Shown here in pieces: positions 50,620 through 60,800 of a DNA stretch of 64,000 bases (the stretch's first letter is position 1; every line of letters begins with the position of its first letter). The DNA comes from Pedobacter sp. Bi126 (GTDB lineage Bacteria; Bacteroidota; Bacteroidia; Sphingobacteriales; Sphingobacteriaceae): contig NZ_CAKKMS010000005.1 of assembly GCF_918698245.1 (NCBI RefSeq), positions 62,001 to 126,000 of the forward strand, written 5' to 3'. Under the pieces are notes generated by a model. The model searched no databases, had not been told where the DNA came from, and saw only the letters and a list, made by a program, of their open reading frames with translations. The position numbers and the translations under genes are program-made.

Positions 50620-53600
50620 CCGATGATATAGTTTTTATGTTTGATTGTTTTGATTGTGATGTTATTGATGCGCAATTCTTCGCCGTTAATTTCTTCAACG
50701 GTATAGGCTTTTGGATTGCCCTGTAAACCTTTGCCCAGGTATTTCCCATAAGCTTCTTTGGCTACCCAGAACCGGGTTGCCCATTCTGTTTTGTCGCGGC
50801 TTTCGAGCAGGGCCATTTCGTGATCGTTAAACACAAGATCGAAGAAACCGGCGCTCCGTTCTTCAATATGTTCGATATCGATACCAACAGGTTCGTTAAA
50901 ACGTGCTATGCCGACGGCATCGGTACCTTTATGTGCAATCGAGATATTGATGTTATCTGTTAAACCACCTTTAACGTAAGGTTTGCGGAATTCATCCGAA
51001 TAGATTTCGAAGGTGATGGGGTAACAGGCCTGGTTTTTCTGTGTATTCAATAAATTCCGAACGGCATCTTTCGCCGCCACGCGACTGATCATCCAGGTTC
51101 TTCTTTTATTGGGTAAGAGGTTTTGGTGGTGCTTTTTCTCTGTCTGGTTGAAATATCTTTTCAGGATAAAATCCCATGATACCACACGCGAATAAGCATT
51201 GCCGAAAAGGAAAACGCCAGGTGCAACCTCTTCCGATAAGCGGTTGTGGAGTGGCGACATCGAAACGTTCCAAAGTGGTTCGTCTATTTCCAACCTGCGG
51301 TTCTGCCAGCCTGATATAATGAGCCAGGTGATGCCATCTCTTTTCATCACGATATCGGCAGTGGCAAATTCATCGTTTATTTCTGTAAGTACACAGGTAC
51401 ATTCGAATTGTCCTTTCTGATCGGCCATATCGCCAAAAAATTCTATTTCCTGAATTTTAACAGGGAAAGCAATCCGATCTTTTTCTAAAGTAAGTTGAAG
51501 CCATAAACCAAACAGTTGACCTGCATTATCAAGCAGTGAGCCTTTTCCGCCAGATGCTTCGATGATTCCTGTAATTCCTTTTTCGCCAACAGCAATCAGT
51601 TTTTTGATGCCCTGGTAATCTGGTCCATGGAACATGTGCGCATCGTAAATCTGTGCAGCAGTACGGTCGATATCCAATAATTTTCCAATATCGAAAGTTC
51701 TTTTCGGAGCAGGGCTTAACTGTGCAGCTAACCGCACTTCTGCATTGGCAAAACGTTCCAGATTAAGGTAAACCCTTTGCTCGTCTTTCCATTCGCCAGT
51801 TACGGTTTCCTGAAAAGGTTTAACCACGTTCATCCATTGGAAAACCCGCATGTTCATGATTTTCTGTACCTTTTCTTCAGGCGACTGCGCGTTGGCGATT
51901 TCAGCAAACACTTCAAAAATCATGGTCATTGGAATTACCGGATCCATATCTTCTACCGTTGGCCAGCCTTTTGGTTGCCTCAATAGGGAATGATCGATCA
52001 GGTAAGGGCAGTTCTCCAGGCTCACATCAAGTTTTTGGCTAAAAGGCTGCCTTATGGGTTTTATTGGTTTGGTTGGTGCCCAGTTGCTCGGCTGATCGAC
52101 CTGTAAAGCTGCATTTTCGAACAGTTCGATCATTTCGCTCTGCATGTTGATCATTTCCATCACATTCTCATTAAAGGCTTGTAAAACCGGATGTTTAGCC
52201 TCCACAAAAGTTTTAGCTTGTGTGGACGGAGCTTGTTTAATGGTTAAGCCTTTAAGTGTTTGCAGGTTATGGATAATCGGCGAACCCAGTTCGAGTTTAA
52301 TGCCTTTATTTTTTTGCGGTGGGGTTGATTTGATATTGCCCAGATAATTAAGGCCAATTTCTTTTCCTTCAATAAAAAGTGCTGCCAAAACTCTTTGTAA
52401 CTGCGTAATGCCCGAACGGATCGGCACATTTGCACTAATGGTGCTGATTTCTTTTCCCCTTAAAGTATCGTCGATAAAGCCGACTAAACCACCAGAACCC
52501 ACCTGAATAAAAACACGTACACCTTCTGCATATAACTTTTCGGTAAGCTCGCGGAAACGAACTGGTTTAATCAGGTGTTCGGCACTTAACTGACGGATGG
52601 CTTCGAAACCTTCGGGATAAGTTTCTAAAGTAGTGGCCGACCAAAGCGGTGTAGTGGTTTTTCGAAACTGCATATCCTGCATGCCTTCGAGAATCAAACC
52701 CAGCTTATCTGCTACAAATGGAGAATGGAAACCCGATTGGAAAGGCAAAATCTGATGAAAAATCTGTTTCACCTTCAATATTGGAACCAGTTCATCAAGT
52801 GCGATTTTGCTTCCACAAAGGATGACCTGCTGTGGGCAATTATCGTTAGAAAGGTATAAATCGGGTATACTTTCGATGATGGGTTGAAGGGTGTCTAAAC
52901 CACAACCCACGGCAATAAAACGCGAATCTTTCAGCTCAAAAGTTTCGGGGTTAAGCACATTCAGTAAATTCATTACTGAACTTTCTTCTGCCAGTTCTGA
53001 TGATCTTGCTGCGAGCCATTCGCCGAGGCTGTGCCCAGCATTCATATCAGATTTAATGCCCAATTGCTTTAAAGCCTGATCTAAAACGCTGCTTTTGTTT
53101 AATATGTTGAGTGCCTCGCTTAAAAGACCATCCTGTTTTTCGTTTTCGTCGATACTGATGTTGAAATAATCGGCTACCGATTTGATTTCACCACCTGCAA
53201 GTCCATCTAAACCCGGAAAAACAAATGCAATTTTTCCATCGTTCGCCAATAGTGGCGCATTGGTGTACCAGATATCCTGTTTATTTCTCCATGGAGAATT
53301 TTTAGCCACAATTTTTAAGGCTTTTTTGATCCTTTCGGAACTTGGATTAAATAACACTAAACGGAAATTTCCATTCCCAATGCTATAATCTCCATTTTCG
53401 AGCGATTCGATCAAGGCCTCATGACTTGGTCTCGCAATGACCAAAACTTCATCTTTTTTAGGCGTATCGTAAGCAGTTAAAACCACATGGGCATTAATCC
53501 CACCAAAGCCGAATGCATTTACAGCAGCCAGTTTTGGTAAACCCGATTGGTTCCAGTCTATCGCTTTTTGCACTGCCGAAAAACGGGTTTCGGCCAGTTG

Positions 53601-54842
53601 TGCTACAGGCTCATCACAATGTAAAGTAGGCGGTATAATACCATGATATAAAGCCAGACTCGATTTGATCAATCCTGCTATACCTGCTGCGGGCATGGCA
53701 TGGCCGATATTCGATTTTACAGAACCGATACCTGCTTTTGGCAGATCGGCATCCTGACCGAAAAACTGTTTTAAAGTTTCAACCTCAGTTTTATCACCAA
53801 GTGGTGTACCTGTTCCATGGGCTTCTAAATAGCCAATATTTTTACTTTCCAGTTCTGCGTTTTTCCAGGCTTCGGTAATGGCTTTTAATTGGCCTTTAAC
53901 CGATGGGCTCATTACACTGGTTCCGCTGCCATCGCTACTGATGCCTACACCTTTAATTACTGAATAAATTTTATCCTGATCCTTTATGGCATCTTCAAGG
54001 CGTTTGAGCACAACAAAACCACAACCCTCGCCAATAATCAATCCATCGGCGTTTTGATCGAAAGGTTTTATTTTTTCTTGTTTGGATAAAGCGCCCAGTT
54101 GAGAGAATATGCTCCAAAAAGCAGCATTCTGGCCTAAATGCACACCGCCTGCAATAATCATATCGCAACGGCCACTATTCAGCTCCTGCACGCCATGATC
54201 AACTGCGATGAGCGAACTGGCACAGGCAGCATCCAAAGTAAAAGCCAGTCCGCCTAAGTTAAGGCGATTGGCTACCAGTGAGGCTACTAAATTAGGGATC
54301 AATCCCATTGCGGTATCAGCACTAAAACGGCCTTTGCGCAATTGAAACTCGTGTTTTACCTTTTCAATTTCTGCATCAGTAAGTTGTGGCATCAAGTCTT
54401 TTAATATACTCGAAATCTGCTCGCCAGTTCTTACAATTTCGATGGCGCGGGTTGCCCCGGGCCCCACATAATTGCCTTTGCCAATAATAATTCCCGTTTT
54501 ATCGAGGGAATATTTTTTTTCGAATACTGATGCATCTTCCAGTGCCTGGTGAACCAGATCTAAGGTCAACAGATGATCGGGTTCGGTACCTTCAACAGCC
54601 AAGGGTAAAATGCCGAAGCGCTGCGGATCAAATTGATGATCGGGAATAAAACCTCCTCGATTGCAATAAAAACGATCTACCCCGCTAACTGCTTTGTCGA
54701 AATGCACAGGATCAATCCGATCAGCCGGAACCTCTTGTGTAGAATCTACGCGGTTGATAATATTCTCCCAAAAGGCCTGCATATCTTTTGCACCCGGAAA
54801 AATGCATGACATTCCAATAATTGCTACGTCGCTTTTCTTCAT
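50607..54842 (-). CDS. Iterative lipid/polyketide synthase: KS-AT-DH-PPTase
   Basis: 1411 residues. KS at about 1-460 with Cys208 (DAACASSL), His342 (EAHGTGT), His381 (SNIGH): fully active, plus a ~40-residue insert after GPGATRAIEI. AT at about 535-840 with Ser605 (GHSLGEW) and His706 (GFHSPF), but the N-terminal GQGSQ motif is GLDGL and the Arg that binds a malonyl carboxylate is missing. Double-hotdog DH at about 940-1185 with His951 (LIDHSLL) and Asp1105 (LLDNAGQL). C-terminal 4'-phosphopantetheinyl transferase at about 1290-1405 (GIDIE at 1320-1324, WVAKEAYGK at 1359-1367). There is no ACP or KR here; those come from the large synthase and the free ACP. Confidence 0.9.
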   Translation of the reverse strand: MKKSDVAIIGMSCIFPGAKDMQAFWENIINRVDSTQEVPADRIDPVHFDKAVSGVDRFYCNRGGFIPDHQFDPQRFGILPLAVEGTEPDHLLTLDLVHQALEDASVFEKKYSLDKTGIIIGKGNYVGPGATRAIEIVRTGEQISSILKDLMPQLTDAEIEKVKHEFQLRKGRFSADTAMGLIPNLVASLVANRLNLGGLAFTLDAACASSLIAVDHGVQELNSGRCDMIIAGGVHLGQNAAFWSIFSQLGALSKQEKIKPFDQNADGLIIGEGCGFVVLKRLEDAIKDQDKIYSVIKGVGISSDGSGTSVMSPSVKGQLKAITEAWKNAELESKNIGYLEAHGTGTPLGDKTEVETLKQFFGQDADLPKAGIGSVKSNIGHAMPAAGIAGLIKSSLALYHGIIPPTLHCDEPVAQLAETRFSAVQKAIDWNQSGLPKLAAVNAFGFGGINAHVVLTAYDTPKKDEVLVIARPSHEALIESLENGDYSIGNGNFRLVLFNPSSERIKKALKIVAKNSPWRNKQDIWYTNAPLLANDGKIAFVFPGLDGLAGGEIKSVADYFNISIDENEKQDGLLSEALNILNKSSVLDQALKQLGIKSDMNAGHSLGEWLAARSSELAEESSVMNLLNVLNPETFELKDSRFIAVGCGLDTLQPIIESIPDLYLSNDNCPQQVILCGSKIALDELVPILKVKQIFHQILPFQSGFHSPFVADKLGLILEGMQDMQFRKTTTPLWSATTLETYPEGFEAIRQLSAEHLIKPVRFRELTEKLYAEGVRVFIQVGSGGLVGFIDDTLRGKEISTISANVPIRSGITQLQRVLAALFIEGKEIGLNYLGNIKSTPPQKNKGIKLELGSPIIHNLQTLKGLTIKQAPSTQAKTFVEAKHPVLQAFNENVMEMINMQSEMIELFENAALQVDQPSNWAPTKPIKPIRQPFSQKLDVSLENCPYLIDHSLLRQPKGWPTVEDMDPVIPMTMIFEVFAEIANAQSPEEKVQKIMNMRVFQWMNVVKPFQETVTGEWKDEQRVYLNLERFANAEVRLAAQLSPAPKRTFDIGKLLDIDRTAAQIYDAHMFHGPDYQGIKKLIAVGEKGITGIIEASGGKGSLLDNAGQLFGLWLQLTLEKDRIAFPVKIQEIEFFGDMADQKGQFECTCVLTEINDEFATADIVMKRDGITWLIISGWQNRRLEIDEPLWNVSMSPLHNRLSEEVAPGVFLFGNAYSRVVSWDFILKRYFNQTEKKHHQNLLPNKRRTWMISRVAAKDAVRNLLNTQKNQACYPITFEIYSDEFRKPYVKGGLTDNINISIAHKGTDAVGIARFNEPVGIDIEHIEERSAGFFDLVFNDHEMALLESRDKTEWATRFWVAKEAYGKYLGKGLQGNPKAYTVEEINGEELRINNITIKTIKHKNYIIGWTL

Positions 54843-54865
54843 CTGCTGTTTGGCTATGCGATTTT

Positions 54866-57800
54866 CTATGTCCAGGTGTTTCCGGCCATGATCAATACCT
54901 GGCTTTCTTTACCATATTTAAGTTCGTTCAGGAAAGTTTCCATTCCATCCTGTAAAGGGATTAATGCAATTCCCCTGCGCTGGTATTCTTTTTCTAATGT
55001 TGGTGAAACCATACCAGCACCTTTCCATGGTCCCCAGTTAATGGCCATTACCTTGCCTTGAATCTTCTGTTTTAAGGCCCAGGCATATTTATCCATTACA
55101 CTGTTTGCTGCGGCATAATCGGTTTGCCCACGGTTTCCATAAACAGAAGCAATACTTGAGAAAAGGATCACAAATTGGGTTTCTGGCCTTAATTGCTCAG
55201 CCAATACCCTTAATGGGGTTACTTTGGTGTCGAAAACACGTCCGAAAGATTCGGAAGTTTTGCTGTGGAACAGTTTGTCTTCCAATAAACCTGCACCATG
55301 TACCACGCCATCTATGCGACCATAATCTTCGTAAACCTGATTGATCAAACGGGTCAGCGCCTCTTCATCTTTAAGGTCTAACGATTCGTAAACTACCGTC
55401 GATCCACCTTCTTCTAAAGTTGCAATGCAGCGTAAAATCTGGTTGTTTTTGTAAATCCGATTCGTTTCCTGTTCTATTTCGGCAGGTTTTTTAATCTCAC
55501 CCTGTTTAATTAGGTACTGTCTGATCTCATCTTTGGTTTTTAACGAAGAACTGGCTTCATTTGCCGAAGCTATTGGATTTGCAGAGCGGCCTACCAAAAT
55601 GTACCTGCAAGGGTAATCTTTGGCAAAATGGATCATCAGCTCAGCTGTAATTCCCTGTGCGCCACCCAAAACCATCACCACGGCGTCTTTATCCAAATGG
55701 ATGTGCGCATCAGTTTCTGTACTCAGTTGATGCGGTACAAGTTCCATAATGTGTCTTTTATGGTCGTTGTAAATGATCTCCGAAGGTTTATCCGGATTCA
55801 GGATTTCATTTAAGGTAATATTGGTGATTTCATCAGGAGACATTTTGGTTTCGAGACTGATGAAACGGCATTTGGTATGCTCGTATTCGCGGTCTAAACT
55901 TTTAAAGAAGCCCGAGTAACCCTGATAATTTCTTAAGAAAGAAATATCAGATTGATCGTTAAAATATTGTTTGGTATCTGCAATCAGATACACCCATTTT
56001 ACGGTATCAAAATTTAGTTTTTTAATGGTTGCGAAATGATCGAGAATGCCTACTTTTTGCTGTGCTTCGAACATGTTCAAAATGATGAGGCCCTGATAGC
56101 CATCCAATGAGTCTTCGAAGCTCACCAGATTGGCAATAGCACCATGTTTTTCGAGCACTTTCTTGATTTTGATCGCCTGTCCGCCACCATCATCGGTTAA
56201 GGCAAAACGCTGACCTTTTAAAATGGCTGCTTCGGTAATGGTCAATGCAGCAGGAGTTAGCTCAAATCTTAAACGGGATAATTTTTCTTTAACCGTTTGA
56301 TCATCGATGCTCTCCTCAATAAGCTTTTTTGCTTCTGTAAGCACCTCCGAGCTTTCTGCTTCAACATCAGCAATCCAGTTAACCAGGGCATTTAAGGTTT
56401 TAATTGCGGCCAGTTTCTCCATTAAATCATCAGCTTGTTCACTTTGTGCGCCAAAACCGATTTTTTCTTTAAGCGAAGCGATAATTTCCATCCGTTTGAT
56501 CGAATCGATACTTAAATCAGCTTCAAGATCTAAATCCATGCCCAGCATTTCTTTTGGATAGCCGGTTTTTTCACTCACTATATCAAGAATGGCCGATTTT
56601 AGCTGATCTAATGAAAATTTTGTTTGTTCTGCTTGAATTATTGGAGCTACTGCAGCAGGTGCACTAACCGCTTTTGGCTGTTCGGTGTTTTCTATAAGCC
56701 AGTTTACCAGGCTGTTTAAGGTTTTAAGTCCGGCAAGCTGTTCCATAATTTTATCTTCAGGAAGGTTTAGTTGAGAGAAACCACCTAGTTCGGTACGTAA
56801 AGCACCAATAATTTCTACACGTTTGATCGAATCGATACTTAAATCGGCCTCAAGATCCATTTCCATACCCAACATTTCTTGCGGATAGCCGGTTTTATCG
56901 CTTACTAGCTGCAAAAGCACCAGTTTTAAATCTTTTTGTGCAACCACAGGTGTTATTACTTCGATGGTTTGTGCTTGTGGTACTTCCTGTTTTACCGTGA
57001 TCTGATTTTCGATACGGACAGGTTGAGGTGCCTGGTATGATGTTAAAGGTTGATTAATGATTTGCGAAGGCATCGCAGGAGCCTGCCCTAAAAAGGAAAG
57101 CATCACATCGCGTTGTGCCTGAATCAGCATTTTCATGCTGTGCAGGTACTCCTGCATCATTAAGTCTTTGGCTGAGCCATTAACCTGTTGATTTTCAGTT
57201 AATGTAGAGGTATTATTCATAAGGATAATCGGTTTAGTAATAGGAGATGCACCATTGGCCGGAAGTTTACCCGTTGATGGAACAGCGTGTTGACCGTTCA
57301 CATACCAGATAGCGGGACTTTTTTTATAAATTGAAGGTTCATCCAATTTGATGCTTTTTACAGAACGGCCTTCGAATAATTTTTCGAGTTTGATTTCGCG
57401 GCCGGTAGCCATGTAACCAGCCAGTGTACCCAACAAATTGCTGAGTTTATTCTGACCTTGATCTTCGGTGTGTAAAATCACTTCGTCTTTACCGATGCAG
57501 GCTTTGGTTAAACCACTTAGCACCTTGCCAGGGCCAACTTCTACGAAAACCCTGGCGCCGGCAGCATACATATCCCTAAGCTCATCAACAAAAAGGACAG
57601 GTTTTATTAAATGGTCGGTCAAACGTTCTTTTACAGCGGCAGCTTCAGTTGGGTATTCTTTTGCCGTGGTGTTAGACCATACCGGAATTTTTAGATCATT
57701 AAAGTTTACACCAGAAAGCACTTGTTGGTAAAGCTGTTTCGATTTGGCCACCAAAGGACTATGGAAAGCACAGGCCACCTCAAGCGGGCGGAAAGATATT

Positions 57801-60800
57801 TTGGCTTGTTTTAACACTGCAGCCAACTGGCCAATAGCTGCTGTACTGCCTGCAATAACACATTGCGTTGGTGCATTAAAGTTTACAGGATAAACGTCTT
57901 TGATGTCGCCAAGATATTGTGCAAGGTCTTCCTGTTTTGCACTCACAGCAAGCATAGTACCAGGATCGCCGTTTTCTACTGCATTTAAAATAGATTTTGC
58001 TCTTTCTGCACTCAGGTGCACCAGGGCTTCTTCTTCAAAAGCACCAGCAAAACAAAGCGCAGGCAATTCGCCATAACTGTGGCCCGCAACCATATCAGGC
58101 ATAATGCCCAATGATTTTAAGAAGTTAGCGATTGCAAGATCAACAATACCCAATAGCGGTTGTGCCATACGGGTATCTTTTATGCGTTCTTTTTGTGCTT
58201 TCGCATCCGCATCATTAAATACAGTATTTGGGAAAAGGATTTTTTCGTATTCAGGATAAGCTTTCAGCAGTTTTCTCATCTCAGGGAAAACCACAAAAAG
58301 ATCCCTTGCCATGTTTACCCTTTGGCTGCCTTGCCCTGGGAACATAAAAGCAACCTTGCCTTCCTGTTTTTGAGTAAGGTAAGTGTCTTTGCTTTCTACG
58401 CCAGATAAAACAAGGTCGATTTTCATTACCAGATCTTCTGCATGATTTGCAACGATGCTCAATTGAACAGGTTTGGTATCAGCAGTTGCTAAACTATAGG
58501 CAATATCTTTCAGTTCGATCTGATCGTTCAGCTCTAAGAGATTTTTTACCGAAATCACCCGCTTTTTGGCTTCTTCGTAAGTATCTCCCCTGAAAACAAA
58601 CAGTTCTGATGGCCACGATTTTAAGATTGAGTTTTTATTTTCGGTATTCTGAGCACTTTCCAATACGGCATGGAAATTTGTTCCGCCGAAACCAAAGGCG
58701 CTAACGCCAGCATATCTTTTTTCTTCCATCCATAAACCAGCTTCGGTATGAAAAGCGAATGGACTTGTTTGGGCATTGTAGAAACTATTTGGTGTTTTTA
58801 AATTGATGGTAGGTGGTTTAATACCATGGTAAACCGATAGCGATGCTTTAATTAAACCTGCAATTCCGGCAGCGCATTTGGTATGGCCAATCTGCGTTTT
58901 TACAGAGCCTAAATGCGTTTGTCCGGCGGTTGCACCCGATTGATTAAGCATGTCGGTTAATGCGCTGATTTCAGTTTTATCACCAACCACTGTGCCTGTA
59001 CCATGTGCTTCTACCAGGCCAACCAGTGATGGCGTAATTCCAGCCTGGCTATAAGCCCTTTCTAAAGCATTTACCTGTCCGTTTTTACGTGGTGCAGTTA
59101 AACCAAGGCTTTTGCCGTCGCTCGATCCACCTACACCTTTAATAATAGAATAAATCGTATCGCCATCACGTAAAGCATCATCATATCTTTTTAATACGAT
59201 CATGGCAATACCTTCGCCAAGGGCAATTCCATCTGCTTCGGCATCAAAAGTGGCACATCTTCCTTTTTTAGAAAGGGCATGTGTGCTCGAGAACATGAGG
59301 TAATCGTTAATGCCGTTGTGCAGATCTGCTCCACCGGCCAAAACCATATCCGATTTCTCTAAAAATAACTCCTGACAAGCCAGATCTATTGCTGCCAAAG
59401 ATGAAGCACAGGCCGCATCAACCGTATAATTTCGACCGCCCAGGTTTAACCTGTTGGTGATCCTGCCCGAAATTACATTCGCCAAAATACCCGGGAAAGA
59501 ATCTTCTGTTGTTTTTGGTAATACGGCATCTACTTCGGCCGGCATTTCGCCAAAAACCTGTTTGTAAAAACCTCTGAAACTATAGCTGTTGGCCAGATCG
59601 TTTCCACCTTCGGCACCAATAATTACCGAAACATTTTCGTTATCCACACCGCCATTGGCATAACCTGCGTGCTGCATGGCCTGTTTAGCTACCATTAAGG
59701 TAAGCAGTTGGGTAGGCTCTATGGCCGCAAGCGACTGTGGTGGAATGCCAAATTCTAAGGGATCAAAATCTATCCTCGGGATAAAACCGCCCCATTTAGA
59801 GTGCGACATATCTCCTGCGGTAGAATCTGGATTATAATACAGTTCTTTATTCCATCTTTCATCCGGTACTTCGGTTACCGAATCTTTGCCTAGAATGATA
59901 TTGCGCCAGTATTCTTCGAGGTTTTTAGCCCCAGGGAAGATACAGGCCATACCCACAATGGCAACATCCAGTGCTTTGGCTTTATTTTCCGGAGGTGAAG
60001 AAAGTGTTGCGTCTAAAATATGTGTATAGTTATTGTCGGCTACATCCTGATGAAGATCGAGCAATGACATCACCTCTTTATGCATAGGTGCAATCTGACC
60101 GATCATATACATGCCCAGGTCAGTTTGCTCGGCCTCGTCGATTTTTACCAGTTCATCGCCGCGTCTTTCTATACCTTTTGCAGCAATACGTAAACGGCCA
60201 ACATTTAGCGTTTCAAGTTTGGCCCAGATTTCTTTTTTATCCATTCCCTCTGCTTGAAGTTTCTTTTTTTCTTCGTTAAAGAAAGTGGCAAATGAAGAAT
60301 TTAAACACCTGGTTTCATGTCCTGGAGCGGTTTCAAGCAGTACGGTTTCGTTTGCCTGCATGGCTTCCTGTTGGAACTTATCTAAAATGGCGCCTTTGCT
60401 TACGGCTTCTTTGGTATATAAATAAGCTGTGCCCATTAATACACCGATTTTCATTCCTTTGGCAGCCAAAGGAGCAGCCATTACTGAAATGAATGCAGCA
60501 GAAAAAGAATCGTGGATGCCGCCTGCGAAGAAAACACTGATGCTTTCCGGATTTTCTTCTTTTAATAAACGTTCAATCTGTTTTTCCCACAATACCATGC
60601 TGGATAGGGGGCCAACGTGACCACCGCATTCGCGGCCTTCGAATACGAAACGTTTAGCGCCTTCTTTTAAGAACATATCTAAAAGAGAAGCAGAGGGTAC
60701 ATGGAGAAAAGTTTTAATCCCTGCTTTTTCGAAGGGTTTAGCCTGCGATGGCCTTCCGCCTGCAATTAACAAAACAGGAGGTTTCGCATTTAATATATAT

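Noticed and set aside
50607..54842. KS of the second synthase as an inactive chain-length factor
   Set aside because: Cys208, His342 and His381 are all present, so it is catalytically complete.
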